Source: Amycolatopsis saalfeldensis (GTDB taxonomy: Bacteria; Actinomycetota; Actinomycetes; Mycobacteriales; Pseudonocardiaceae). Taken from it: a stretch of 32,084 nt of DNA. Made by a program: the position numbers and the translations under genes. The notes beneath the pieces are model-generated. The model ran no database searches, had not been told where the DNA came from, and worked only from the letters and a program-made list of their open reading frames with translations. Positions 7,263-15,212 of this stretch are shown one piece after another (the stretch's first letter is position 1; each line of letters starts with the position of its first letter). The DNA lies in assembly GCF_900110575.1 (NCBI RefSeq), contig NZ_FOEF01000041.1, positions 1 through 32,084 on the forward strand, read 5' to 3'.

Positions 7263-9644
7263 TCAATCCTCGTCGCCCAGCATGGCCCGCAACAGGGTCG
7301 CGATCGTGCGGCGGTCGGTGGCGCCCAGTTTTCCGCGGATGCGGGCCATGTGGTGTTCCACGGTCTTGCCCGAGATGTGGAGCAGTTCGCCGACCTCGCG
7401 GTAGGTGTGGCCTTCGACGACCAGGCGCCCGATGTCGCGTTCACGCGCCGTCAACGCGGGTGCGTCCGGTCGTCCTTCGGCGGCCGGTTCGCCCTTGACT
7501 CCGGAGGAGAACCGCTTGGCGGCACGCAACAGCGTCACCATCACGGTGCGGTCCGTCGCGCGGATCGCGGCCTGCCCGGCGAGCCGGGCCGCGTCCCACC
7601 GGAGCCCGGCGTGGTGCAGCTGCTCCGCTCCGGCGAGTACGGCGTCGAGGTCGACGGTGCCGCTGAGGACGGCCAGCCACGCGTCACCGGCCGCCGACAG
7701 CGCGGGCGCGAGCCGCCCGGTCACTCCGTCAAGGGCGTGCAGCGCCTGGCGGGCCGACTCGTGGTCGCCGGTCAGGACGGCGGCGTGGAACGTCGACCAG
7801 TGCAGCCAGGTGGACCACAGCGGCGGCGAACCGAGCCGTTCCAGCAATGCGACGGCGCGCTCGCGGTGGGAGGCGACGCGGAAGTCCTCTCCCATCCTGG
7901 CCGCGGCGACGAGCAGTTCTCCCAGCGGCAGCACGGTGAACAGATCGACCGGCTGCCGCATCGTCGCCTCGTACGCCGCGGCCCAGTGCGCGTGGACGGC
8001 GTTGGGGGTGTCGCCGCGCCGGGCCAGGCCCAGTTCGAGGGTGCGCAGGAACAGCTCGTCGCGCGGACCCAGCCGGACGTCCTGGGCGCGCACAGCCGCC
8101 CGGTGGGCCGTGGCGGTGGCCAGGTCGCCGCGGAGCATCGCGGTCCAGCCGAGCAGGAGCGTGCGCCGTTCGCCGTGGGCGGCGCGGGTGAGCACGCCGT
8201 GCGCGAGGTCGAACTCGGCAGCGTGCAAGGCCACGAGGGCGGCCAGCTCGGCGGGCGAGTCCGGCAGGAGGTGGCCGGTGCCGGTCGCCGCCGCGGCGTC
8301 GGCCGCGGCCACGAGCGTCGCCAGCGCGGTTTCGGAATGCCCGCCCACGGATTCGCGGATCCCGTCCAGCAGCTGTCCGGCGATGTGCCCGTAGGCCGGG
8401 AGCAGGACGGCGGTGTCCGGTTCGCCGGGCCCGGCTTCCCCGAGGGCGATCCCGGCGAGGTCGGCCAGCCGTCTTGCCGCCGGCTCGCCCGACCAGCGCA
8501 GGAGTTCGGCGCCCCAGGCCAGGTCGCCGCGGCGGGCGACGACCGTGCCCACGACCACCGCACCGCGGGTCCGGTCGTCGGGTGCCGGGGAGTTCAGGAG
8601 TTCGTCGCCGAGCGCCAGGGCGGTGTCGAGCCGCCCCGACCGGAACGCGGCGCCGGCCCACCCGGGGGCGAGTCGTGTGCGCGAGCTGCCGCCCCGGGCC
8701 GCGGCCGCGTAGAGGTCCGCGGCGAGCGCGGGTTCGTCCTCGAGCACCTCCGCGGCCGCCGCCTCCAGCCCGGTCCGCACGACCACGCCCGTGGCCCCCA
8801 GGCGCAGCAGCTCCCGCGCGACCGGCAGCACCGGCTGCCCGGCGGCCAGCAGCACGTCGAGCATCCGGACCAGGACCGTCAGCAGCCGGTTCACGCCGAC
8901 GTGGTCGCGCACCGCCCGCACCACGACCGGCGGCACGCTGTCGTCGGCGGCCAGCAGACCGGCGGCGCGGACCCGGGCGACGACCGCCGGGACGTCGTCG
9001 CGCTCCTGTCCCAGCGCGACCGCGAGGAGCTCGAGGTCACGACTGCTCCCGGCGCCCGCGACCACGAGGTAGGTCTGCCCCGGCTCGCCGAGCAGGTCCA
9101 GTTCCGCGCGCAGTTCGTCGATCAGCTCCCCGGTGCCCGACGCCCGCAGCCCGTGGGCGACCAGGCGGGGCACCCCCGACGTGACGCGCTGGGCGGTGGC
9201 CGCCTGCTCGGGGGTCAGGGCACGGCCGAGCACTCCCTGGGCGAACCGGGTGATGTCGGCGGCGGTCCACGCGGTCAGCCGGATGTGCCGGGTCTCGGGC
9301 CGGACCAGCTCCGCGGCGACGGTCCCGGCGGTGCCGGGGGTGTGGGTGAGCACCAGCCGGGTCGTTTCCCCGGCCAGCCTGGTGATCGCCTCCCGCGCCC
9401 GGCCGGTGAGGAGGTCGGCGTCGTCGAGCAGGACCGCCGCGCCGGTCGTGGAGGTGGTCCCGGTCAGGCTGTCACGGCCGATCACGCGGACCCCGGCGTC
9501 GCGGTAGTGCCGGCCGATCGCGCCGAGGACCGTCGACTTCCCATGGCCGGGTGGGCCGGACAGGATCACCCGGACTGGGTCGTCCGGATGGTCACTGATC
9601 GCGGTCAGCAGGTCACGCAGCTGCGCGGGCAGCAGCTCCTTCAC
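7263..9644 (-). CDS. Large ATPase-LuxR transcriptional regulator (IniR-like)
   Basis: A LAL/STAND-type regulator of about 793 residues. It has a P-loop GPPGHGKST (about residues 30-38), a Walker-B-like AAVLLDDADLL, a long helical repeat region of TPR character, and a C-terminal LuxR helix-turn-helix (LTARERDIGRLVVEGHTYREVGELLHISGKTVEHHMARIR). It is expected to switch on transcription when a ligand drives its ATPase domain. The GTG at 9644 is chosen for the strong GGAGGT at 9655-9660; a GTG at 9761 is in frame but has no ribosome site. It is divergent from an IniB-N-domain gene, the arrangement of mycobacterial iniR-iniBAC, so I infer it controls that neighbour. The inducer is unknown; in mycobacteria the system responds to cell-wall stress. 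Confidence 0.85.
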   Translation of the reverse strand: MKELLPAQLRDLLTAISDHPDDPVRVILSGPPGHGKSTVLGAIGRHYRDAGVRVIGRDSLTGTTSTTGAAVLLDDADLLTGRAREAITRLAGETTRLVLTHTPGTAGTVAAELVRPETRHIRLTAWTAADITRFAQGVLGRALTPEQAATAQRVTSGVPRLVAHGLRASGTGELIDELRAELDLLGEPGQTYLVVAGAGSSRDLELLAVALGQERDDVPAVVARVRAAGLLAADDSVPPVVVRAVRDHVGVNRLLTVLVRMLDVLLAAGQPVLPVARELLRLGATGVVVRTGLEAAAAEVLEDEPALAADLYAAAARGGSSRTRLAPGWAGAAFRSGRLDTALALGDELLNSPAPDDRTRGAVVVGTVVARRGDLAWGAELLRWSGEPAARRLADLAGIALGEAGPGEPDTAVLLPAYGHIAGQLLDGIRESVGGHSETALATLVAAADAAAATGTGHLLPDSPAELAALVALHAAEFDLAHGVLTRAAHGERRTLLLGWTAMLRGDLATATAHRAAVRAQDVRLGPRDELFLRTLELGLARRGDTPNAVHAHWAAAYEATMRQPVDLFTVLPLGELLVAAARMGEDFRVASHRERAVALLERLGSPPLWSTWLHWSTFHAAVLTGDHESARQALHALDGVTGRLAPALSAAGDAWLAVLSGTVDLDAVLAGAEQLHHAGLRWDAARLAGQAAIRATDRTVMVTLLRAAKRFSSGVKGEPAAEGRPDAPALTARERDIGRLVVEGHTYREVGELLHISGKTVEHHMARIRGKLGATDRRTIATLLRAMLGDED

Positions 9645-9703
9645 GACGGTCGGTACCTCCGAACACGGTGAACCGCTTTGGCTCACCCACCAACAGTTCG
9701 GAC

Positions 9704-9719
9704 CTGTGGGGGACCACAG
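9704..9719 (+). promoter_or_regulatory. CTGTGG-CCACAG palindrome, candidate operator 1
   Basis: CTGTGG (9704-9709), 4-bp centre GGGA, CCACAG (9714-9719): a perfect 6-4-6 dyad in the divergent regulator/IniB-like intergenic region. Its core CTGTGGGGGAC is repeated in inverse orientation at 9901-9913. It is a candidate site for the LuxR-type regulator, placed 60 bases upstream of the regulator's own start. Confidence 0.5.
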
Positions 9720-9900
9720 ATGGGCGCGGCGCCGCTGGTTCTCCGAGGAGACCCACGCCACAGTTGCGTCCGACCCCCTAACGGATGACTCCTCCCCCTC
9801 AGGGATGGCCGGGATCGTGACTAGGCGTCAGACCCGATGTGGCCGCGGCCCGGCCGGCCCTACCGTCGGCGCGGTCGATCCCCGTGATCGGCGACGTCAC

Positions 9901-9913
9901 CTGTCCCCCACAG
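9901..9913 (-). promoter_or_regulatory. CTGTCCCCCACAG dyad, candidate operator 2
   Basis: CTGT-CCCCC-ACAG lies 12 bases before the start codon of the IniB-like gene. Read on the minus strand it is CTGTGGGGGACAG, sharing 11 consecutive bases with the site at 9704. This close to the start it could act as a roadblock, or overlap a near-leaderless promoter. The match is seen directly; the function is inferred. Confidence 0.45.
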
Positions 9914-9925
9914 AGAGCCTGGTCG

Positions 9926-10813
9926 ATGAACCCCGCGCAGTCGCTGTACGAATTCACGCTCAACCTGCTCAACGACCCGTCCGCCCGCGGCACCTTCGGC
10001 CACGACCCGCAGCAGACGCTCAGCGACGCGGGCCTCGGGGACATCTCCGGCGCCGACCTGCACGACATCCTCCCGCTCGTGCTCGACTACGCGCCGGTCA
10101 ACACCTTCGGTGGCGCGAACGGCCTGAACTTCGACTCGATCACGAGCGGCCAGACCAGTGCCGTCGAGCAGCTGACGGCCCTCACTCAGCACCTCGCGCT
10201 CGGCGACGCCACCTCCCAGAACAACGTGCTGGGCTCGGTGAGCGGGGTCACCGCCCTCACCCAGAACATCACCGACCCGTTCTCCGCCACGGGTGACCTG
10301 GCCGGCAGCATCGACCACGTCGGCGGCGGGCAGCTGGCCCCGGTCACCGCCGTGACCGGCGCGGTCGGCGACGTCACCGGCCACGTGGCCGGCGGCGACG
10401 TCACCGGTGCCCTCGACGGCGGGAACTTCACCTCCGGGCTGCAGGGCGTCTCGGGCCTCACCTCGGCCGTCGACGGCGCCCAGGGCGTCGGCTCGACGAT
10501 CGGCGACCTCACCGGGTCGCTGGGCGCGAACGCCGGTTTGGACCACACCATCGGCGACGTCACCGCCCACGGCGTCGGCGACGTCGCGAGCCACGCGACC
10601 GGGGCCGCCACGCACCTCGGCGACATCTCGCACAACGGCACCGTCGGCGACGTCACCAACCACGTCGGCGACATCGCCTCGCACAGCGGCAACGTCTCCG
10701 ACGTGCACGACGTCGTCAGCAACATCGGCCAAGGCGCCCTGAGCGGCGACATCGGCGCCGACCTGAGCCACCTGAGCATCGGTTCCGGCAACGACGTCCA
10801 CCTGCCCCACTGA
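9926..10813 (+). CDS. IniB N-terminal-domain protein with Gly-Asp-Val repeats
   Basis: The 295-residue protein opens MNPAQSLYEFTLNLLNDPSA, followed by a DPQQTLSDAGLGDISGADLHDILPLVLDY segment typical of the IniB N-terminal domain (about residues 1-60). The rest is low-complexity, made of short units such as GDVTGHV, GDVTAHG, GDVASHA, GDISHNG, GDVTNHV and GDIASHS, rich in Gly, Asp, His, Thr and Ser, with no Cys, no signal peptide and no membrane segment. The start at 9926 is set by the domain. IniB in mycobacteria is induced by cell-wall inhibitors with an unclear role; here the iniA/iniC dynamin-like genes are absent downstream, so it stands alone. It is probably under control of the divergent LuxR-type gene. 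Confidence 0.8.
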   Translation: MNPAQSLYEFTLNLLNDPSARGTFGHDPQQTLSDAGLGDISGADLHDILPLVLDYAPVNTFGGANGLNFDSITSGQTSAVEQLTALTQHLALGDATSQNNVLGSVSGVTALTQNITDPFSATGDLAGSIDHVGGGQLAPVTAVTGAVGDVTGHVAGGDVTGALDGGNFTSGLQGVSGLTSAVDGAQGVGSTIGDLTGSLGANAGLDHTIGDVTAHGVGDVASHATGAATHLGDISHNGTVGDVTNHVGDIASHSGNVSDVHDVVSNIGQGALSGDIGADLSHLSIGSGNDVHLPH

Positions 10814-10831
10814 CCTGGGGACGGCATTCGG

Positions 10832-10863
10832 TGCGGGCTTCCCGGTTCCCCGGGGGGCCCGCA
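10832..10863 (+). terminator. Strong bidirectional hairpin after the IniB-like gene
   Basis: TGCGGGC (10832-10838) pairs with GCCCGCA (10857-10863); inside, CCCGG (10841-10845) pairs with CCGGG (10850-10854) around TTCC. It lies 18 bases beyond the IniB-like stop and in the convergent gap with the TetR gene, so it could end both transcripts. There is no T-run. The rest of 10864-10998 shows nothing recognisable. Confidence 0.6.
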
Positions 10864-10998
10864 TCGTCGTGCCGGACCAGCAGGTGACTGCGGACCCGGC
10901 GTCGCGCTCGAGCGGTGCCGCGCGATGTGCGCCTGCCATCGCCGTCAGGCCGGTGGCGTTTCGCGCCGGATGACGCGGACCGGCTCGAGCAGGTGGCG

Positions 10999-11562
10999 CT
11001 AGGCCCCGCCGGCCGGGCGAATGGCGTTCAGGACTCGGTCCAGGCCGAAGGCCCAGGCCTCGTCGACGTCGCCGCCCAGGCGGAAGGCTCCCGCCAGCTC
11101 CATGGTGATGAAGCCGTGGCTCCAGGCGACGATCGTGCGCGCGGACGGCAATGCCCGCTGCGGCCCGACCAGGTCGGTGACCAGCCGCAGCAGGGTGACC
11201 GACGTCCGCTGGTACCGGTCGGTCGCGCCGGGCACGGCCTGCGGCGCCCACAGGAGGGTGTAGGCGATCGGGTTCGCGTGGGCGAATTTCCGGTAGGCGT
11301 CCCACAGGGCCCGCAGGTCGGACGCAGGATCGCCGGAGCCGACGGCCGCGTCGACGACCGCGGTCAGCTCGTCGGCCAGGTCTTCCAGGATGAGCTGGAG
11401 CAGTTCCGGGCGCCCGCTGATCCTCTTGTAGAGCGAAGGCGTGCGTACCCCCACCGCCTTGGCCACGTCCCGCATGGTCAGCGCCTCCACCCCGACCTCC
11501 TCCAGGAGACGGCGGCCCGCCGTCACGATCGCGGCGTTCGAGGTGTGTGCGTGGGCTGGCAA
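10999..11562 (-). CDS. TetR-family repressor
   Basis: A 187-residue TetR regulator with an N-terminal helix-turn-helix (GRRLLEEVGVEALTMRDVAKAVGVRTPSLYKRI, about residues 15-48) and a C-terminal ligand domain of TetR_C_33/WHG type. The start is TTG 11562 with AGGAGG four bases upstream; the frame stays open to 11628 but that stretch lies over the operator region. It is divergent from the alpha/beta hydrolase gene and the 113-bp gap holds repeated AAGGCTA elements, so it probably represses both itself and the hydrolase operon. The inducer is unknown. Confidence 0.88.
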   Translation of the reverse strand: MPAHAHTSNAAIVTAGRRLLEEVGVEALTMRDVAKAVGVRTPSLYKRISGRPELLQLILEDLADELTAVVDAAVGSGDPASDLRALWDAYRKFAHANPIAYTLLWAPQAVPGATDRYQRTSVTLLRLVTDLVGPQRALPSARTIVAWSHGFITMELAGAFRLGGDVDEAWAFGLDRVLNAIRPAGGA

Positions 11563-11610
11563 CGGGCCTCCTGCTTTTCGGTGGCCGAAATCATACTTGC
11601 CGAAACACCG

Positions 11611-11654
11611 AAGGCTAACTAGAGTCACCCTTAAAGGCTAATCTGAGTAGCCTT
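11611..11654 (+). promoter_or_regulatory. Tandem AAGGCTAA operator of the TetR/hydrolase pair
   Basis: AAGGCTA (11634-11640), a 7-bp centre and TAGCCTT (11648-11654) form a perfect 7-7-7 palindrome. A second copy begins at 11611: AAGGCTAACTAGAGT against AAGGCTAATCTGAGT matches 12 of 15, with a 23-bp centre spacing (about two helical turns), but its right arm is degenerate. The position in the divergent gap is what is expected of a TetR operator covering both promoters. Confidence 0.7.
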
Positions 11655-11675
11655 GACTCGACCAGTGAGGTTGGC

Positions 11676-12506
11676 ATGCCCGAACATCTGTCCGTCGCCG
11701 GTGGAATCCTGGCCTATGAGGTGACCGGGAGCTCCGGGCCGCTGGTGCTGCTCGCGCACGGGATCGGCAACAGCCGCGACGCGTACCGCTTCGTCGCGCC
11801 GGCCCTGGCGGACTCCGGTCATCGCGTCGCCGCTGTCGATCTGCGCGGCTGCGGTGAGTCCAGTGTGGACTGGGCGGCGTACGGCCAGCCGGACATCGCC
11901 GATGACCTGATGGCCCTGATCCGCCACCTGGGCGGTCCGGCCGTGCTGGTCGGGCACTCCATCTCGGGCGGTGCGGCCACGATCGTCGCGGCCAAGGCGC
12001 CCGAGCTGGTGACCGCGGTGGTCGAGCTGGGACCGTTCACGCGCAAGCTGGACTTCTCCCTCGGCGACCTGCGCAACGCCGCCTACCGCCGGGGCGCGCT
12101 CACCATGGCCGGTACGGAACTCGGCAGCGTCGGGGCCTGGAAGAAGTACTTGGACAACGCGTATCCGGGCCCGAAGCCGACGGACTGGGAGGAGAGCCTC
12201 GACCGCACCACGGCGATGCTGCGTGAGCCGGGCCGGATGAAGGCGCTGCAGGCGATGGGCCGGTCGGGTACCGCGGACTCCGACCCCGCGCTGGCCGGCG
12301 TCCACTGCCCGGCGCTGGTCGTCATGGGCACGCTCGACCCCGACTGGGCGTCCCCGCAGGCCGAGGGCGAGGCGATCGTGGCCGCGATGCCGCCCGGCGT
12401 GGGCCGGCTCGAGATGATTCCCGGTGCGGGCCACTACCCGCATGTGCAGTTCCCCGCCGAGACCGTCACCCTGATCCAGGACTTCCTCGGCTCACTTCGT
12501 GCCTAG
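11676..12506 (+). CDS. Alpha/beta-fold hydrolase
   Basis: A 276-residue serine hydrolase. It shows the oxyanion segment LLAHGIGNSRDAYRF (about residues 25-39), the strand-turn VDLRGCGESS, the nucleophile elbow GHSISGG with Ser95, the acid in VVMGTLDPDW and the catalytic His253 in GAGHYPHVQFP. There is no signal peptide, so it is cytoplasmic. The start ATG has GAGGT a few bases upstream. The stop overlaps the GTG start of the DUF4260 gene by 8 bases, so the two are translationally coupled. It is divergent from the TetR gene and probably TetR-controlled. It could be an esterase, lactonase or C-C hydrolase; the substrate is not deducible. Confidence 0.9.
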   Translation: MPEHLSVAGGILAYEVTGSSGPLVLLAHGIGNSRDAYRFVAPALADSGHRVAAVDLRGCGESSVDWAAYGQPDIADDLMALIRHLGGPAVLVGHSISGGAATIVAAKAPELVTAVVELGPFTRKLDFSLGDLRNAAYRRGALTMAGTELGSVGAWKKYLDNAYPGPKPTDWEESLDRTTAMLREPGRMKALQAMGRSGTADSDPALAGVHCPALVVMGTLDPDWASPQAEGEAIVAAMPPGVGRLEMIPGAGHYPHVQFPAETVTLIQDFLGSLRA

Positions 12507-12900
12507 GGCACGCCCCGAGGCGGTGGCCGGCGTGGTGTACGGCCGGCCGCTGCTCTGGCTGCGGATCGAAGCCTTGGCCACCGCCGCGGCGGCGGTCGTC
12601 GTCTTCACGGCCACCGGGCAGCCCTGGTGGCTGATCCCCGCGCTGGTCCTCATCCCCGACCTCTTCGCGCTGGGCTATCTCGCCGGCCCGAAGATCGGGG
12701 CGTGGTGCTACAACCTCGCGCACTCCGCGCCGCTGCCGCTGGGCCTGCTCGGCGCCGGGTACGCCTGGCACCTCACCGCACTCACCGTCGCCGGCGCCGT
12801 CGGCCTGGTGCACCTCGGCCTCGACCGGGTCCTGAAATTCGGCCTCAAGTACGACCACGGCTTCGGCTTCACGCACTTGGGCGCCACCAGCAATCACTGA
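12499..12900 (+). CDS. DUF4260 small membrane protein
   Basis: A 133-residue protein with hydrophobic segments at about residues 22-42, 45-65 and 80-105 and the DUF4260 pattern PDLFALGYLAGPKIGAWCYNLAHS and, at the C-terminus, HLGLDRVLKFGLKYDHGFGFTHLG. It is an integral membrane protein of unknown function. The GTG start lies inside the end of the hydrolase gene, so translation is coupled to it and expression should follow the TetR system. Confidence 0.85.
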   Translation: MPRARPEAVAGVVYGRPLLWLRIEALATAAAAVVVFTATGQPWWLIPALVLIPDLFALGYLAGPKIGAWCYNLAHSAPLPLGLLGAGYAWHLTALTVAGAVGLVHLGLDRVLKFGLKYDHGFGFTHLGATSNH

Positions 12901-12921
12901 GTCAGCAGGAGTCGGTACGTC

Positions 12922-13389
12922 GTGGAGTGGTTCGGTTTCGTCGGGGCATGGCTGCTGGTCGCCGGTTCGGCGTTTCAGGCGGCGTTGGAGCTTCGAGAGC
13001 AGGAGCACCTGCGTGAGGAGGTCACGCGGATGCTCGAGGACAGACCGGCGCCACCGTCGGTTTCGCACTGGTGGTGGCTGCTGCCGCCGCTGGGCTACGT
13101 GCTGGAACGCCGGCGGTGGAAGGCCCGGCAACAGCAGATGCTGGACGCACTGGACCCCGTGCAGCGGAACGCGCTCGTCCAGTACATGAACAAGACCACC
13201 GGCTGGTCGTTCGTGGGCTTCGGCGGATTTCTGATCGCCGTCAAGGAGACCTGGGCGCTGCGCGAAACGTACGAGTGGCCGGCCTGGGTCTTCGCGGCGC
13301 TGGTGGTGGCCGCCGGGATCCTCTGCCTCTCGTTCGCCGTTGCCTGGCTGGAACGAAAGGACCGCACGAGTGGCCGAAAGTCGTCCTGA
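12922..13389 (+). CDS. Small membrane protein of unknown function
   Basis: 155 residues, GTG start with AGGAG about 10 bases upstream. It has a hydrophobic N-terminal segment (FVGAWLLVAGSAFQAAL), a charged stretch with LREQEHLREEVTRML, a middle WWWLLPPLGYVLERRRW segment, and a C-terminal hydrophobic helix (WVFAALVVAAGILCLSFAVAWL), suggesting two or three membrane spans. I do not recognise a family. It lies 21 bases after the DUF4260 gene on the same strand and is probably the last gene of that operon. Confidence 0.65.
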   Translation: MEWFGFVGAWLLVAGSAFQAALELREQEHLREEVTRMLEDRPAPPSVSHWWWLLPPLGYVLERRRWKARQQQMLDALDPVQRNALVQYMNKTTGWSFVGFGGFLIAVKETWALRETYEWPAWVFAALVVAAGILCLSFAVAWLERKDRTSGRKSS

Positions 13390-13465
13390 CGCTTTGATCG
13401 GAGCGGCAGAGGAGGCCGCGTCGCGTTGCACGTCATGGACTTCCTTCGCTTCGAGGACGGCCGGG

Positions 13466-14137
13466 TCAGTGTTCGCCGAACAGGTGCTGAACTTCGGTGG
13501 TCACGTCGTCGAGCCATGTGGCGCGTTGCCGGTCGTCGGCGTCGGCCACTACTCGCAGCGTCAGCCGGCGCACCTGCGGTTCGCCGAGGTAGGGCGCGAG
13601 GCAGCGTCGCCAGATCGCGTCGAGTGGGTCGCCGAAGAGGGTGCGCTCGCGTTCCGCTGTGGTGTCGGAGGTGTTCACGACCAGCAGCCGCCGCAGGGTC
13701 AGCAGTGACTGCGGCGCGCCGCCGGCGTCGGCGAGGCGGTACGCGACGCCGGGGACGAGGACCCGGTCGAGCCACCCGCTGAGGATGGCGGGCGGCTTGC
13801 CCCACCAGTTCGGGTGGACCGCGACGAGCCCGCCGGCTTCCCGCAGTTCTTCCCGATGCCGCCGGATCAGCGGATCCGGTTCGGCGGCAAGGAATTCCTC
13901 GGCCCGGGTCCCGCTGGTATAAGCCTCTTCGGCGGTCAGCACCGGGTCGAAGCCTTCGGCGTACAGGTCGTGGAAGCGCACCGGCCGGCCGGCGCGGGTC
14001 AGCGTGTCGCGGACTCGCGCGGCCACCGCGTGGTTGAGGCTTCCCGGCCGTGGGTGGGCCAGCAGGAGCAGCACCGGGCGGTTCGCCGTTTCGTCGATCA
14101 CCGCGTCAGCTTGCCACCGCGGTTCGTCAACTGGCAC
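13466..14137 (-). CDS. Flavodoxin-fold NAD(P)H oxidoreductase (MdaB/KefF-like)
   Basis: A 223-residue protein of the flavodoxin-2/NAD(P)H:quinone oxidoreductase family. The opening PVLLLLAHPRPGSLNHAVA is the FMN phosphate-binding segment, followed by FHDLYAEGFDPVL and VAVHPNWWGKPPAILSGWLDRVLVPGVAY, which carries the flavin-ring loop. It is expected to reduce quinones or other electrophiles with two electrons. The start is uncertain: GTG 14137 is given, but its first codons overlap the conserved promoter element at 14129-14190 and no ribosome site is visible; GTG 14101 is equally possible. It is divergent from the GrdB-like catabolic operon, so a quinone-detoxifying role in that pathway is plausible but unproven. 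Confidence 0.82.
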   Translation of the reverse strand: MPVDEPRWQADAVIDETANRPVLLLLAHPRPGSLNHAVAARVRDTLTRAGRPVRFHDLYAEGFDPVLTAEEAYTSGTRAEEFLAAEPDPLIRRHREELREAGGLVAVHPNWWGKPPAILSGWLDRVLVPGVAYRLADAGGAPQSLLTLRRLLVVNTSDTTAERERTLFGDPLDAIWRRCLAPYLGEPQVRRLTLRVVADADDRQRATWLDDVTTEVQHLFGEH

Positions 14138-14190
14138 CCGCGGCTTCGCTCAGCGGCTCGGCCAGAGACGGAGCCGCCGATAGCGTTCTT
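14129..14190 (+). promoter_or_regulatory. Conserved 62-bp promoter element, copy A
   Basis: Aligned without gaps to 22572-22633, 47 of 62 bases agree. Shared features are GGCAC, two direct-repeat units CGGCTTCG and CGGCTCGG 13 bp apart, and CCGATAGCGTTC carrying a TANNNT -10-like hexamer (TAGCGT, 14181-14186). The -35 position (TCGGCC) does not look like a sigma-70 hexamer, as expected of an activator-dependent promoter. It ends 62 bases before the GrdB-like start. I infer binding by the AraC protein encoded at 21533. Confidence 0.7.
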
Positions 14191-14252
14191 TTCCGAGGTG
14201 CGGGTTCCCGCCCTCCTGGAACGTATTCAGCCGCTCCTTCCGAGGTGATGAC

Positions 14253-15182
14253 GTGACCGACGTCGATCAGACGAGTTCCCGCTTGGCGGATCCCGGGTTT
14301 CCGGTGTTCGACCCGGACAAGCTGCTCCGGGATGTGCTGGGGATAGCGCCCGAGCCGCTGCCCGACTTCGATTCGCCGGTGTTGACGCCGCTGCGGGTTC
14401 CGTTGCGGGAGGCCACGGTCGGGCTGCTGGTGTCGTCGGGCGCCTACTTCCCGGACCAGCCGAAGCTCCGGCAGCACAGCGACCTGTCCTACCGGCTGCT
14501 GCCCAGGGAACGCGAGCTGGACGAGGTGCTGTTCGGGCACATGACCCCGATCCGCGCCTTCGCCCTCGCCGACCCCAACGTGGCGTACCCGAGGGACACC
14601 ATGCTCGACCTCGAACGGGACGGCGTCATCGGGCGGTACGCGGACAATGCCGTGTCGATGGTCGGCTCGATCAGCCAGTTCGACGAGCTGGCGACCGAGG
14701 TGGCTCCCCGGATCGCCGGGGAGTTCGAGGCCATGGGCGTCGACCTGGTGCTGGTGGTGCCGTTCTGCCCGCAGTGCCACGTGGCCTTCGGGGTCCTGGC
14801 CCGCGCGCTGGAGCGGCGGGGACTCCCGACCACCAGCATCACCACGCTGTACAAACACGCCAGCTACCTGAAGCCGCCGCGTGCCTCGTTCCTCGACTTC
14901 CCGCTGGGGTGCACGGCCGGGCGGCCGCGGGAGAAGGCGCAGCAGCGGGAGATCGTCAAGGCCGCGCTGCAGCACGCCGAGCAGGCCGGGCCGGACTGGG
15001 AGCTGAAGCGGCTGCCGTTCCGGTGGGCCGCGGACGGCAACCGCGACTGGGAGGCCCTCGTCGCGGACGTTTACCGCCTGGACAACGAGATCCGCGGCGC
15101 CGTCCGGGCGAACGCGGCGGCCCACCAGCAGGTCCTGGGCGGCGGGAACGAGCAGGAGTTCGCCATCAGGTGTGCCTGCTGA
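14253..15182 (+). CDS. GrdB-family (glycine/sarcosine/betaine reductase component B-like), Cys form
   Basis: The 309-residue protein resembles the selenoprotein-B family of amino-acid reductases: VGLLVSSGAYFPDQP, ADPNVAYPRDTMLDLERDGVIG, VDLVLVVPFCPQCHVAFGVLARALERRG and PPRASFLDFPLGCTAGRP follow that family's order. In true GrdB the active motif has selenocysteine at the first position of UxxC; here it is C172-P-Q-C175-H176 and no in-frame TGA is read through. The other reductase subunits (GrdA, GrdC/D, GrdE) are absent. In an aerobic actinomycete it probably does thiol chemistry on a different substrate, perhaps a pathway intermediate, since it is the first gene after the conserved promoter of the catabolic operon. 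GTG start at 14253. Family call fairly sure; function unknown. Confidence 0.75.
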   Translation: MTDVDQTSSRLADPGFPVFDPDKLLRDVLGIAPEPLPDFDSPVLTPLRVPLREATVGLLVSSGAYFPDQPKLRQHSDLSYRLLPRERELDEVLFGHMTPIRAFALADPNVAYPRDTMLDLERDGVIGRYADNAVSMVGSISQFDELATEVAPRIAGEFEAMGVDLVLVVPFCPQCHVAFGVLARALERRGLPTTSITTLYKHASYLKPPRASFLDFPLGCTAGRPREKAQQREIVKAALQHAEQAGPDWELKRLPFRWAADGNRDWEALVADVYRLDNEIRGAVRANAAAHQQVLGGGNEQEFAIRCAC

Positions 15183-15212
15183 CCGCGTCGAGCAAAAGGG
15201 AAGGTGCGCAGC

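Noticed and set aside
7250..7290. GGTTCAATCC resembling a tRNA T-arm
   Set aside because: It lies over the end of the regulator gene and no acceptor stem, D-arm or anticodon arm can be built around it.
9839..9925. Upstream start for the IniB-like protein that includes another GDVT
   Set aside because: The added 29 residues do not match the IniB N-terminal domain, which begins exactly at 9926; GGCGACGTCAC there is probably coincidence or regulatory.
14766..14777. Selenocysteine in the GrdB-like protein
   Set aside because: The position is a TGC codon (Cys172); there is no in-frame TGA and so no need of a SECIS element.
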